From positions 1 through 32,138 of the forward strand of contig NZ_JAKGBU010000065.1 of assembly GCF_021555155.1 (NCBI RefSeq): a stretch of DNA of 32,138 nucleotides. The letters are read 5' to 3'. Position numbers and translations under genes: made by a program. The DNA is from Rhizobium alarense. Its GTDB lineage: Bacteria > Pseudomonadota > Alphaproteobacteria > Rhizobiales > Rhizobiaceae. Below the pieces are notes generated by a model. The model was not told the origin of the DNA, searched no databases, and saw only the letters and a program-made list of their open reading frames with translations. Shown here one piece after another: positions 22,654 through 32,138 of this stretch (within the stretch, counting starts at the first letter, position 1; each line of letters opens with the position of its first letter).

Positions 22654-23496
22654 GTGCCAATGAACAGCAAGCTAGCGCTTGGCAAGCAGGATGCCGGAGA
22701 AGCCGAGGCAGACTTCAACGATCTCGGTTTTTCAACCCGCACAATTCATGAGCCGTTCCAGTCGGCTCCGCCCCGCTTCCTCCGTGGCGCGCCGCAATCG
22801 TCAAATTGTGGCCGCACCACGCTGGTCGAGCCGCACGGTGTGGACGGAGATCTGTCCGCGACATGGCAGCTTGAGAACAAGCTTGCCCGCCTCGAAGGGG
22901 CGGAGGCAGGCCTTGTCCTCTCCTCAGGCTTGGTTGCCTTCCGCACCCTTGTCCGATCGTTTCTCGCCGCCGGAGACGAAATGATTGTTGACAGACCGGT
23001 CTGCACCGACACCGCTTACCTGATGCGGGAGATCGTTTCGGCGGTCGGCGCAAGGCTGGTCCCGGCAGATCTTTCGGATCCAGAGGCCATCGGCCGTTCG
23101 ATCACGGCCCGGACCAGGATCGTTTACTTCGATACCCCTACCAACCCCCTGAACAATATACTGGATATTGCGGCGATTACTGAACACGCTCATGCATACG
23201 GCCTCAAGGTAGCGGTCGACGGCACATTTGCGACGCCGGTCCTCCAACGTCCGCTTGGACATGGGGCCGACATCGTTCGGCACTCGCTGTCGAAATACAT
23301 AACCGGCCACGGTGACACGATCGGCGGGGCGCTGCTGGGCGAGGCCACAGTCATTCGACAATTGCGGGAAGAAAGGCTTCGTCAGCGTCACGAAACCACC
23401 ATCTCACCACAAGCCTCGTTCCTGATCCTGCGTGGCCTGAACACTTTGGCAAGCACACTACCCATCAGGACGGCTCCTGCCGGCCCAACTTTCTGA
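22654..23496 (+). pseudogene. Truncated Cys/Met-metabolism PLP lyase (degenerate paralogue)
   Basis: The frame of 280 residues is clearly a second copy of the lyase at 17280-18515: GFSTRTIHEPF, the LARLEGAEAGLVLSSG block, YFDTPTNPLNNILDIAAI and K214 in SLSKYITGH all correspond. It stops shortly after the block LRGLNTLAS, so roughly 125 C-terminal residues are missing, including the RLSVGLE arginine. The N-terminal YxR phosphate-binding motif is also replaced by unrelated sequence. No continuation was found in the other two forward frames. With both active-site elements gone it is very unlikely to work as a lyase. The start could be GTG 22654 or ATG 22660; no clear ribosome binding site is present. 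Confidence 0.8.
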
Positions 23497-23545
23497 ACTG
23501 CACGCACAGAACCGATATTCCGGCGCCTTCGGTTGAGGCAGGTCA

Positions 23546-23574
23546 TTGACAATCCCGCTGGCGCTCGGCAATAT
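23546..23574 (+). promoter_or_regulatory. Possible promoter of the ROK-transporter operon
   Basis: TTGACA (23546-23551) is followed after 17 bases by CAATAT (23569-23574), a weak -10. A short inverted repeat CTTA-TTG-TAAG lies just downstream (23577-23587) and could be an operator. The TTGACA is convincing, the rest tentative. Confidence 0.35.
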
Positions 23575-23615
23575 TACTTATTGTAAGAATAATGCTTGGG
23601 ATGGGAGGAACAAGC

Positions 23616-24797
23616 GTGAGGCTAGTGCGGAGTCGGCAGGAAACGCGCGCCGCCGTGTTGAGCTATATTTGGCGCAAGGGCGGCTGTTTTCGCACGGAGA
23701 TCGCTGAGAACGTGGGCCTCACAGAAGCGAGCGTGTCGAGGATCGTCGCCGAGTTGCGGTCGGAAGGAATTCTCGCGGAAACCCGCCAGACGGCAGAGTA
23801 CCAGGGCGGGCCGAGCGCCATTCTTACACTAAGCAATAATCATAAGGTTGGCGCGATCGAAGTCTCCAATAACCGGGTGCATGTCGGCATTGCGGATCTT
23901 GCCGGCGAGATGCTGTTCTCAGAGCGGTTCGATCTGAAGGATGGTGCGTCTGCTCAATCGGTGACGCAGGCTCTCGATCAGTCCGTTTCTGCTTTGGCCG
24001 AGCGTGCCTCCCGGACCAAGAGCCATCTGGAGTACATTGGCGTCTCCATTCCGGGCTATGATCCGCGAACCGAAATCAATCCGATCATAGCGCTTCCTCC
24101 GGCAAGCATATTGGATCGCGTGCGGGCCAGTTTTGCAGAGGCGCCCGTCGAGATCGCGAACTCGGTGGTTGCCCGCGCGATCGATCAAAGGCTTCGCCTT
24201 GGTGTTGTCGACCACCGAGACGACTATCTTTATGTCTTCGTCGGCCACGGCGTCGCTGCGGCGGTCGTCAACGAACATTGGGGCAGTGGCGACGTCATTG
24301 CCTGCGAGCTCGGTCATATGGTCGTGGAGGCAAAGGGGCCGCGTTGCCGCTGCGGTCACTCCGGTTGCCTCGAGGCCTACCTCTCGACGAGCGCGATCGC
24401 GCCCAGGCTGAAGATCGAGGAAGCGGACCTGCTGGCTCTTGGCGACACGTGGCCGCAGCGCGTGCCGTTGGGGGAAAAGATCTCGGCAGACCTCATGGGG
24501 CGGCTGCGCAAGCTTGGCATGGCTATCGGCAACGCTCTCAACCTCATTCCTGCGCGTCGCGTTTTTCTCGGAGGCTGGCCGGCCAATCTTGGAGCAGAAG
24601 GGCACGCAGCGCTGACCGCAGGCATCGACAGCAGCCTGCTTGGGGGCGCGAGCCGCGTCACCCTGAAGTTCGTTCAATCGGAACTGGGTCGCGAACCAGC
24701 TTCGGCGCTGTCTCTCGCGACCTTTGCCTACCTGAAATGCGGCGCCCAACCGGTAGCCGAAGAGGGCCGGAGGTCGAGGATTTTCGCCACGACTTAG
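23616..24797 (+). CDS. ROK-family transcriptional repressor
   Basis: The 393-residue regulator has an N-terminal winged helix-turn-helix (about 5-55, FRTEIAENVGLTEASVSRIVAELR) and a ROK sugar-kinase-fold domain. The zinc motif CRCGHSGC spans C244-C251. The usual catalytic Asp region of ROK kinases is replaced by ANSVVARA, so it should bind ligand but not phosphorylate. I place the start at the GTG at 23616 because GGGAGGAA lies 5 bases before it; the in-frame ATG at 23592 has no ribosome binding site. It precedes a Dpp-type importer by 35 bases and is very likely its regulator. ROK repressors commonly sense sugars or sugar derivatives. Confidence 0.88.
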   Translation: MRLVRSRQETRAAVLSYIWRKGGCFRTEIAENVGLTEASVSRIVAELRSEGILAETRQTAEYQGGPSAILTLSNNHKVGAIEVSNNRVHVGIADLAGEMLFSERFDLKDGASAQSVTQALDQSVSALAERASRTKSHLEYIGVSIPGYDPRTEINPIIALPPASILDRVRASFAEAPVEIANSVVARAIDQRLRLGVVDHRDDYLYVFVGHGVAAAVVNEHWGSGDVIACELGHMVVEAKGPRCRCGHSGCLEAYLSTSAIAPRLKIEEADLLALGDTWPQRVPLGEKISADLMGRLRKLGMAIGNALNLIPARRVFLGGWPANLGAEGHAALTAGIDSSLLGGASRVTLKFVQSELGREPASALSLATFAYLKCGAQPVAEEGRRSRIFATT

Positions 24798-24832
24798 AAC
24801 CGAGTAATTCTTTGAGAATGGGAGGAGTTGAA

Positions 24833-26398
24833 ATGAGAAGTTTGAAGTTTGCCGGCGTGTTGCTGGCGGTTGGGTTGTCGCTCGCATCGGGAACGGCGCT
24901 TGCCGACGAGGTTCTTCGCATCAAACCCTCGGGTGATGTGAAAGCATTGGATCCGCTGCTTGGATCCGACTCGATGGCGCGCAATTATGGCTACATGGTC
25001 TACGACACGTTGTTCGCCGTTGACGCGTCGCTCACAATAAAGCCGCAGATGGTCGACACCTGGTCGAAATCGGAAGACGGCAAGACCTACACATTTACCC
25101 TTCGTGACGGTCTGAAGTTCAGCGACGGCAGTCCCGTAACGTCGGCGGACGTGATCGCGTCCTTGAAGCGCTGGAGCGCGAACGACAGCCTTGGACAGCA
25201 AATGACGCAAAAGGGCGCCGCCTGGTCCGAGGTCGACGCCCGGACGTTCACGCTGACCCTTTCCGAGCCCTGGGGGTTTGTCCTCGAGGCCCTCGGCAAG
25301 CCGGGCGCTCCGGTTCCCTTCATCATGCCGGCGCGCGTCGCCAGCGTTACCCCGCCCAATGAGGCGGTCAAGGACTATACCGGCTCCGGCCCCTTCGTCT
25401 TCCTCGCCAATGAATGGGTGCCGGGCGCCAAACTGGCCTTCGCCAAGAACCCGCATTACGTTCCCCGCAAGGAGCCGGCCAGCGGACTTGCAGGCGGCAA
25501 GATCGCCAAGATGGATCGCGTGGAGTGGTTGATCATTCCGGATCAGCAGACTGCGCTCGATGCGCTGCGCAAAGGCGAGATCGACATCGATGAGGACCTG
25601 GCTGCCGATCTCATCCCGCTTGCGGAAGACTCCGAAGGGGTCGATGTCGCGAAGCAGGATGAGATCGGTGTTGCCCAGCAGATCCGCATCAACACGGTCC
25701 AGCCGCCCTTTGACAATCCGCTCGTGCGCAAGGCGCTGCTGACGGCCGTCAACGGAGAGGATTTCCTCGCGGCGGTGATCACCGATCCCTCACAAGGCGT
25801 GGCATGCCAATCCTTCTATTCCTGTGGCTCGCCCTATGCGACCCCTGAGGGCTACCCGAAGCCGGACATCGAAAAGGCGCGCGCGATCGTGGCCGAGAGC
25901 GGGTACGACGGAACCCCCGCCGTCCTGCTGGACGCCACGGAAAATGCGAACATCCACGCATTCGTAACGGTCGCGGACCAGCTCCTGAGGGATATCGGGA
26001 TCAAGACCCGCGTCGATGCCATGGACTGGGCCACCGTAACCAGCCGCCGGCAGAGCAAGGAGCCCGTCGACAAGGGGGGCTGGTCGATCTTCATCTCCGG
26101 CCCCGGCGGCCTCGACTATCTCGAGCCGGTCGGCCATCTGGGCCTGCGCTCCAACTGTGAGAAGGCCTGGTTCGGCTGGCCTTGCGATGCCGAAATCGAG
26201 GCCATGCGGACGGAATTTGCGAATCTGAGCGACGAACAGGCGCGCAAGACCCTGGCTGAGAAGATCCAGCTGCGGGCGATCGAAACCGTCCCCTATGTGC
26301 CGATCGGCACTCAATATCAGATCCGGGCGCACCGGGACAATCTCGCCGGTATTCTCACGCCTCCGGCGCCCGTCTATTGGAACATCGAGCGCAAATGA
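24833..26398 (+). CDS. Dpp/Opp-type periplasmic substrate-binding protein (SBP_bac_5)
   Basis: This 521-residue exported binding protein belongs to the family used for dipeptides, nickel chelates, glutathione and various plant-derived compounds. The signal peptide has a clear core (about 7-18) with cleavage at ALA after residue 24. Family markers are LRIKPSGDVKALDPL at the mature start, YTFTLRDGLKFSDGSPVTSADVIASL and the C-terminal VPIGT. Two Cys pairs, in CQSFYSC and in NCEKAWFGWPC, probably form periplasmic disulfides. The start ATG at 24833 has GGGAGGAG 5 bases upstream; the long frame before it is a shadow of the ROK gene. The ligand cannot be identified, but the ROK regulator and downstream esterase hint at an ester or glycoside-like molecule. 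Confidence 0.9.
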   Translation: MRSLKFAGVLLAVGLSLASGTALADEVLRIKPSGDVKALDPLLGSDSMARNYGYMVYDTLFAVDASLTIKPQMVDTWSKSEDGKTYTFTLRDGLKFSDGSPVTSADVIASLKRWSANDSLGQQMTQKGAAWSEVDARTFTLTLSEPWGFVLEALGKPGAPVPFIMPARVASVTPPNEAVKDYTGSGPFVFLANEWVPGAKLAFAKNPHYVPRKEPASGLAGGKIAKMDRVEWLIIPDQQTALDALRKGEIDIDEDLAADLIPLAEDSEGVDVAKQDEIGVAQQIRINTVQPPFDNPLVRKALLTAVNGEDFLAAVITDPSQGVACQSFYSCGSPYATPEGYPKPDIEKARAIVAESGYDGTPAVLLDATENANIHAFVTVADQLLRDIGIKTRVDAMDWATVTSRRQSKEPVDKGGWSIFISGPGGLDYLEPVGHLGLRSNCEKAWFGWPCDAEIEAMRTEFANLSDEQARKTLAEKIQLRAIETVPYVPIGTQYQIRAHRDNLAGILTPPAPVYWNIERK

Positions 26399-26405
26399 CC
26401 TTGTG

Positions 26406-26431
26406 GGAAGGGTGCTCCGACGCACCCTTCC
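26406..26431 (+). promoter_or_regulatory. 10-bp hairpin after the binding-protein gene
   Basis: GGAAGGGTGC (26406-26415) and GCACCCTTCC (26422-26431) form a perfect 10-bp stem with a 6-base loop, 7 bases after the binding-protein stop. No T-run follows. In ABC operons this position often holds a processing or attenuating hairpin that keeps binding-protein mRNA more abundant than permease mRNA; that role is inferred here. The next 120 bases before the permease show nothing else. Confidence 0.6.
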
Positions 26432-26552
26432 TGTCGCAGGCGCAATGGCGGACGGGGGCAGTCCCTTCTTCCGTTGCGTCGTTCCAAGAACTGCGAGCGC
26501 TCTGTGAGCCCAAGCCGACACGGCGCTCCCTGGTGAGAAGATCGGGATCCAG

Positions 26553-27494
26553 ATGTTGAATTTCGTCCTAAGGCGAATGGTTTCGACCATTCCGGTGATG
26601 GTGTTCGTCGCCTTTTTCGTCTTCAGCCTGCTCTATCTCGCGCCCGGCGACCCGGCCGCGCTGATTGCGGGCGACCAGGCGTCGGCCGCGGAGATCGAAC
26701 GCATCCGCATGACGCTGGGTCTCGACAGACCCATGCCCCTGCGCTTCATCGAGTGGGTGGGCAACGTGCTGCAAGGGGACCTCGGAACCTCGATTTTCTC
26801 GCAGCTTCCCGTCTCGACCCTCATTGCGCAGCGGCTTGAGCCGACACTGTCGCTGATGGCGCTCACCCTGCTCATCTCCGTCAGCATCGCCGTCCCGATG
26901 GGCGTTCTGGCTGCGGCAAGACAAGGCACCTGGATCGATCGGGCAGCAATGGGTATCGCCGTCTTCGGCTTTTCGGTTCCGGTGTTCGTGATCGGCTATC
27001 TTCTCAATTACGTCTTCGCGATCCGGCTCGATCTCCTTCCGGTTCAGGGCTACAAGCCGCTTGCGGAGGGCTTCGGCCCCTACATCCGGAATCTGATCCT
27101 GCCGGCCGTCGCGCTCTCCTGCGTCTACGTCGCGCTGATTGCACGCATCACCCGCACCGCCATGATCGATGTTCTGGGGCAGGACTACATCCGCACCGCC
27201 CGGGCAAAGGGGCTGGGGCAGTGGCCCATCCTCTTCCTTCATGCGCTGAAGAATGCATCGGTTCCGATTGTAACGGTGATCGGGCTTGGCATCGCCATGC
27301 TCATCGGCGGCGCCGTCGTCACGGAAACCGTGTTCGCGATCCCCGGCATCGGCAGACTGGTGGTCGACGCCATCCTGCGCCGCGACTACCCGATCATCCA
27401 GGGCGTCGTGCTCATTTTCAGTCTCGGCTACGTGCTGATCAACCTATGCATCGACCTTGTATACACCGTTCTTGACCCGAGGGTGCGCTACTGA
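26553..27494 (+). CDS. Dpp/Opp-type ABC transporter permease (DppB-like)
   Basis: The 313-residue inner-membrane permease of the DppB family has TM1 at about residues 10-30, LAPGDPA at about residue 30 and the DppB-specific [11 protein letters not shown] block. The EAA-type loop is at about 205-230 ([25 protein letters not shown]), and six helices are predicted. The start ATG at 26553 has only a weak ribosome binding site (GGGAT). The stop overlaps the next start by one base (TGATG), so both permeases are translationally coupled. Length fits the family (about 310-340). Confidence 0.92.
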   Translation: MLNFVLRRMVSTIPVMVFVAFFVFSLLYLAPGDPAALIAGDQASAAEIERIRMTLGLDRPMPLRFIEWVGNVLQGDLGTSIFSQLPVSTLIAQRLEPTLSLMALTLLISVSIAVPMGVLAAARQGTWIDRAAMGIAVFGFSVPVFVIGYLLNYVFAIRLDLLPVQGYKPLAEGFGPYIRNLILPAVALSCVYVALIARITRTAMIDVLGQDYIRTARAKGLGQWPILFLHALKNASVPIVTVIGLGIAMLIGGAVVTETVFAIPGIGRLVVDAILRRDYPIIQGVVLIFSLGYVLINLCIDLVYTVLDPRVRY

Positions 27495-28387
27495 TGGAAA
27501 CCGACACTGTTCAGGCGGCGGTGCTGCCGGATCTCTTCCCCGCGCCCAAGCAGCGAGGAACGCTGCGAAACGCCTTCGCCAAGCACCCGGCGATCTTCGT
27601 CGGTGGCGGCTTGCTGGTGTCGATCGTCGTGATCGCGCTTGCGGCCCGATATCTCGGCACGATCGACCCGGAATATGTGTCGCCCGCGCGGCGCAATCGG
27701 GAAGCGTCGGCGGCCTTTTGGTTCGGTACCGACACACTTGGCCGCGATCTCTATTCGCGCGTGCTCTACGGTGCGCGGATATCCCTGCTCGTCGGCTTTG
27801 CGGTTGCGGTGCTCGCCACGCTGCTCGGTTTGGCGACGGGGCTGCTGGCAGGCGCCTACCGGCGGCTGGACTCCGTCCTCATGCGGATCATGGACGGACT
27901 GATGTCCATTCCCCCCATTCTTCTTGCCATCGCGCTGATGGCTGCCACCGGTGGCTCGGTGGGCAACGTCATCTTCGCCATCACCATGGCGGAATTTCCG
28001 CGCATGAGCCGGCTGGTGCGCGGCCTGGTGCTGTCGATCCGCGAACAACCCTTCGTGGACGGCGCCATCGCGGCCGGATCTTCCATGCCGCGTATCATCT
28101 TGCGACACATCCTGCCGAATACACTCGGCCCGGTGATGGTGCAGGCGACATATATCTGTTCCGCCGCCATGATCACCGAGGCCGCGCTCTCCTTCATCGG
28201 CGCCGGCACTCCGCCCTCCGTCCCCAGTTGGGGCGGGATCATGAACGAGGGCAGGATGCTATGGCAAATCAAGCCCTACATCATCCTTTTCCCGGCGGCA
28301 TTCCTCTCCATCACCGTCCTCGCGGTCAATTTGCTGGGCGACGGATTACGCGATGCCTTCGACCCGCGCGCGGCGAACCGGATCTGA
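27494..28387 (+). CDS. Dpp/Opp-type ABC transporter permease (DppC-like)
   Basis: The 297-residue second permease has an N-terminal cytoplasmic stretch, TM1 at about 34-55 and the characteristic [22 protein letters not shown] block at about 77-98. The EAA loop contains [21 protein letters not shown] (about 190-210), and the end [10 protein letters not shown] is typical of DppC. The start codon shares one base with the upstream stop. The ATPase gene begins 2 bases after its stop. Confidence 0.92.
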   Translation: METDTVQAAVLPDLFPAPKQRGTLRNAFAKHPAIFVGGGLLVSIVVIALAARYLGTIDPEYVSPARRNREASAAFWFGTDTLGRDLYSRVLYGARISLLVGFAVAVLATLLGLATGLLAGAYRRLDSVLMRIMDGLMSIPPILLAIALMAATGGSVGNVIFAITMAEFPRMSRLVRGLVLSIREQPFVDGAIAAGSSMPRIILRHILPNTLGPVMVQATYICSAAMITEAALSFIGAGTPPSVPSWGGIMNEGRMLWQIKPYIILFPAAFLSITVLAVNLLGDGLRDAFDPRAANRI

Positions 28388-28389
28388 CC

Positions 28390-29390
<1,001 letters not shown>

Positions 29391-29394
<4 letters not shown>

Positions 29395-30380
29395 CCGACA
29401 CCAATCCGCTTCTCGAATTGCGCCACCTGCGCAAGCATTATCCGATCAAACCAAACTTCTGGGGTCGCCCCACTGCTGTCGTCCATGCCATGGACGACGT
29501 CTGCCTTTCGGTTCGGCGGGGCGAAACGCTGTCCATCGTAGGGGAGAGCGGGTGCGGCAAGTCGACACTTGGCAAGACGGTCGTCCGATTGCACCAGCCG
29601 AGCAGCGGTGCGATCCTCCTCAACGGCCAGCGCGTGGACAACATCACCGGTGCGGCACTGCGGGCGTTTCGCTCCCGCGTTCAGATCGTCTTTCAGGATC
29701 CCTTCTCCAGTCTGAACCCGCGGCACACCGTGCGTGACACGCTGGCGGAGCCGATGGCGAACTTCGGCATCGCGAAGACGGCGTCCGACATCGATGCCCG
29801 CGTCGGCCACTTGCTGGACATGGTGGGACTTCCACGCGACGCGGGCGCGCGCTATCCCCACCAGTTCTCCGGCGGCCAACGCCAGCGCATCGCCATTGCG
29901 CGTGCGCTGGCGCCCAATCCGGAGCTGATCGTCTGCGACGAAGCGGTCTCCGCACTCGATGTTTCCGTCAAAGCCCAGATCGTCAACCTGCTCCAGGACA
30001 TTCAGCAGCGGACGGGGCTCACCTTGTTGTTCATCAGCCATGACCTTGCCATTGTCGAGCACCTCACACATCGGGTTGCGGTCATGTATCTGGGAAGGGT
30101 CGTGGAGGAGGGCGATCGGCGATCGATTTTCGGCGCCTCCCGCCATCCCTATACACGCGCCCTGCTTTCCGCCGTCCCGGTGGCCGCAGCCGACGGCAAG
30201 CGCCAACGCATCCTGCTCAAGGGTGATGTGCCGAGTCCCATCCGACCGCCTTCCGGCTGTCGCTTCCACACCCGCTGCCCGTTCGCCGTCGACCGGTGCC
30301 GTGCCGAGGTTCCGCAGCTTCGCGATATCGATCGGGTTCACCGCGTAGCCTGTCACTTCGACAACCTTCCGCTGGGCTGA
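29391..30380 (+). CDS. Dpp/Opp-type ABC transporter ATP-binding protein (DppF-like)
   Basis: The 329-residue second ATPase carries Walker A GESGCGKS (51-58), the Q-loop in [12 protein letters not shown], the signature [15 protein letters not shown], Walker [13 protein letters not shown] and the histidine in FISHDLA. It ends with the oligopeptide C-terminal domain [15 protein letters not shown]. Note DEAVSALD, as in DppF and GsiA, in place of DEPTSALD. The ATGA overlap with DppD gives a fixed pair of ATPases, as in typical Dpp operons. A carboxylesterase gene starts 6 bases after the stop. Confidence 0.92.
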
Positions 30381-30386
30381 GTACCC

Positions 30387-31859
30387 ATGCATCAGCCTGA
30401 TTATTCGACGTCCGCGTCACCGGCCGATCCGATCATTGAGGTCGAGCAGGGCAGGCTGCGAGGTCGGACGGACGGTCGCGTGTATCGTTTCCTCGGTGTG
30501 CCCTACGCGGCTCCGCCGATCGGAGCTGCGCGCTGGCTGCCGCCCCGCCCCCCGGCCCGATGGGAGGGGCTGCGCGATGCCGGCGAATTCGCTCCCGTCG
30601 CGCCCCAGCCTCGCGATGCGGGAAACTATCCGGGCGATCCAAGTCGGATGCCCGAGCGGCCGATGGACGAGGACTGCCTCTACCTGAACCTATGGGTTCC
30701 GCGAGGGGAGGGCCCTTTTCCGGTGCTCGTTTGGCTGCATGGTGGGTCGCAGGTGATCGGAGGAACATCGCGTCCGGTCTATGACGGTTCGGCGTTCGCC
30801 CAAAACGGCATTCTTTGCGTGACGGTAGGCCACCGTCTCGGCATGCTGGGGCTCCTGTTCGCGGAAGCGGTGCTGGGCGCTGACTATGCCGATAGCGCCA
30901 ACGCCATGCTGCGCGACCAAATCGCCGCACTCGCTTGGGTCCGTGCGAACATTGCCCGCTTCGGCGGCAATCCCGCACGGGTGACGCTCGGCGGAGAATC
31001 CGCCGGCGCGAAGAACGTCGCGGTCCTGATGGCGACTCCGGCCGCACACGGGCTTTTTCACGCCGCGATTTCCCTTTGCGGCGGAGCCGACACGGTCCTT
31101 TCCGAGACGCAGGCGCGCTCCGTGGCGCAAGACCTCGTCGAAAGAGCCTCTCTCTCTGCCGATGAGCTGCTGTCAGCGGCCTGGCCGCGATTGCTGGCGT
31201 CGCAGGAAGCGATGTTCAGGCAGCCGCCTTTCCGCTTTCCCTTCCGTCCGATCTTCGGCGGAGCGCTGCTGCCGGAGCGACCGCTTGCCATGATCGAGAG
31301 CGGTCAGGCGGACCCCGTGCCGATGTTGCTCGGCACCTGCCGCGACGAGTGCTATCCGGTCCTCGCCGATCGCGGCGCACGCGATGACTGGACGAACGAC
31401 ATGCTCGCCCATCTTCCGGGCGAGCTCATGGAAAGAATTGAAACGGAAGCGGCCATGCTGCACCCGGAACTCGACCAGAGGCAGCGCCGGCTGCTCCTTC
31501 TGACCGCCGAGGAATACGAACTTCCCTCCATCCGCCTCGCCAAACGCCTTGCGGCGCGCGGCAGCCCAACCTGGGTCTATCGCAATGACCAGCCGCAACT
31601 CGACGGACCGTTCAAGGGATATGGCCCGCACGTATCCGATCTGGATTGGGCCTGGGGGCATCGCGATGCCCTCGCTGCTTTGCCTGCCGATGCGGCGGTA
31701 AGGTACTTGCATCGCATCCTGTGCGATTTCGTCAGGCACCACACGGCGCCCTGGCAGCCCTACACCGAGGAAAGCCGCGTCGCGCTGTTATCCCGCGGCG
31801 TCTCCGTCGGCCTCCATCCGAACCGCGACCTGCATGACCTGTTCGATGAGTGGTCCTAG
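30387..31859 (+). CDS. Type-B carboxylesterase (alpha/beta hydrolase)
   Basis: The 490-residue serine hydrolase belongs to the carboxylesterase/p-nitrobenzyl esterase family. The nucleophile S205 lies in GGESAGA, the oxyanion HGG is in VWLHGGSQV, EDCLYLNLWVP is the family signature, and the catalytic histidine is H415 in GPHVSDLDWAWG. A cytoplasmic location is implied because no signal peptide is visible. It starts 6 bases after the DppF stop, so it belongs to the transporter operon and presumably hydrolyses an ester or carbamate taken up by it. It could instead be a general detoxifying esterase. Confidence 0.9.
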   Translation: MHQPDYSTSASPADPIIEVEQGRLRGRTDGRVYRFLGVPYAAPPIGAARWLPPRPPARWEGLRDAGEFAPVAPQPRDAGNYPGDPSRMPERPMDEDCLYLNLWVPRGEGPFPVLVWLHGGSQVIGGTSRPVYDGSAFAQNGILCVTVGHRLGMLGLLFAEAVLGADYADSANAMLRDQIAALAWVRANIARFGGNPARVTLGGESAGAKNVAVLMATPAAHGLFHAAISLCGGADTVLSETQARSVAQDLVERASLSADELLSAAWPRLLASQEAMFRQPPFRFPFRPIFGGALLPERPLAMIESGQADPVPMLLGTCRDECYPVLADRGARDDWTNDMLAHLPGELMERIETEAAMLHPELDQRQRRLLLLTAEEYELPSIRLAKRLAARGSPTWVYRNDQPQLDGPFKGYGPHVSDLDWAWGHRDALAALPADAAVRYLHRILCDFVRHHTAPWQPYTEESRVALLSRGVSVGLHPNRDLHDLFDEWS

Positions 31860-31867
31860 TCCCGACC

Positions 31868-32138
31868 CTAGACGAGACCTGGCACGACGAACACCAACCA
31901 GGCCATCACCGGTCCGACGATGGCGATCAGGGCGCTGTAGACCAGCAGCTGACGCAGAACGTGCTCGCGCTTGTCGTCCGGCGCATTGGCGACGACGAGG
32001 GCGCCATTGGTCGAGAACGGGCTAGTGTCGACGATGGTCGTCGAGATCGCGATCGCGGCGACCACGCCGACTGCGCTGATGTGGCCTTGCAGCAGGAACG
32101 GCACCGCGAGTGGGATAATGGCGCCGAGCAACGCCGTC
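31868..32138 (-). CDS. Permease, C-terminal part (cut by the window edge)
   Basis: About 90 residues of a membrane protein run from the window edge to the stop at 31868-31870. Hydrophobic helices flank the motif DTSPFSTNGALVVANAP, and the last helix is ALIAIVGPVMAWLVFVVPG. The conserved Ser/Thr-rich re-entrant-like motif resembles SLC13/MatC-type dicarboxylate carriers, but too little is present to be certain. It converges on the carboxylesterase gene, with only 8 bases between the two stops. The start lies outside the window. Confidence 0.6.
   Translation of the reverse strand, partial: TALLGAIIPLAVPFLLQGHISAVGVVAAIAISTTIVDTSPFSTNGALVVANAPDDKREHVLRQLLVYSALIAIVGPVMAWLVFVVPGLV

Noticed and set aside
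24278-24832. N-terminal extension of the Dpp binding protein
   Set aside because: It overlaps the ROK gene. The signal peptide and ribosome binding site place the start at 24833.

Overview
The window reads as accessory catabolic DNA from an alphaproteobacterium, most probably a member of the Rhizobiales (Rhizobium/Sinorhizobium/Agrobacterium/Mesorhizobium type). This is inferred from the high GC content, the dense load of ABC importers each with its own catabolic enzymes and regulator, and the families present (MocR, IclR, ROK, BKACE, TMADH-like). No rRNA, tRNA, CRISPR array, transposase or integrase was seen.

Region A (1-1056) is gene-poor and holds only decayed scraps, the clearest being a LysR effector-domain fragment near 536-690. 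Region B (981-13917, all plus strand) is the main system. Operon B1 encodes a PotABCD-like polyamine/amine importer (ATPase, periplasmic protein, two permeases), a DAO-type FAD oxidoreductase and an IclR regulator. Operon B2 encodes an aldehyde dehydrogenase, a trimethylamine-dehydrogenase-like flavoprotein, a GSA-aminomutase-like class III aminotransferase, a RidA imine/enamine deaminase and a BKACE (DUF849) beta-keto-acid cleavage enzyme. Both operons start with a TTGACA promoter followed by two copies of a 15-bp near-palindrome (consensus close to TCTCGATAAYTGAGA) spaced exactly 20 bp. The IclR protein encoded between them is the obvious candidate to bind these sites. The inferred logic is import of an amine, oxidative deamination or N-dealkylation, aldehyde oxidation, transamination to a beta-keto acid with RidA removing reactive imines, and acetyl-CoA-dependent cleavage by BKACE.

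Region C (14023-19470) has a minus-strand pair, a MOSC protein followed by a phthalate-dioxygenase-reductase-like flavoprotein, then a MocR/PdxR-type regulator. Divergent from that regulator are a Cys/Met-metabolism PLP lyase and a DapA-family aldolase/lyase. A GCCAGT-type motif occurs both in the MocR divergent promoter and upstream of the MOSC gene, suggesting one regulator for both.

Region D (19471-23496) is eroded. It holds a membrane-protein scrap joined to a glutathione S-transferase C-terminal fragment, a stand-alone Lrp/AsnC ligand-binding domain, a periplasmic binding protein cut just after its signal peptide, and a HisP/GlnQ-type ATPase with a deletion and a one-base frameshift. An apparently intact B3/B4-domain gene lies divergent from an XRE-cupin regulator across a palindromic operator, followed by a truncated second copy of the PLP lyase.

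Region E (23616-31859) is a ROK regulator, a complete Dpp/Opp-type importer (binding protein, two permeases, two ATPases) and a type-B carboxylesterase, all plus strand and tightly packed. The window ends inside a minus-strand permease (C-terminal part only).
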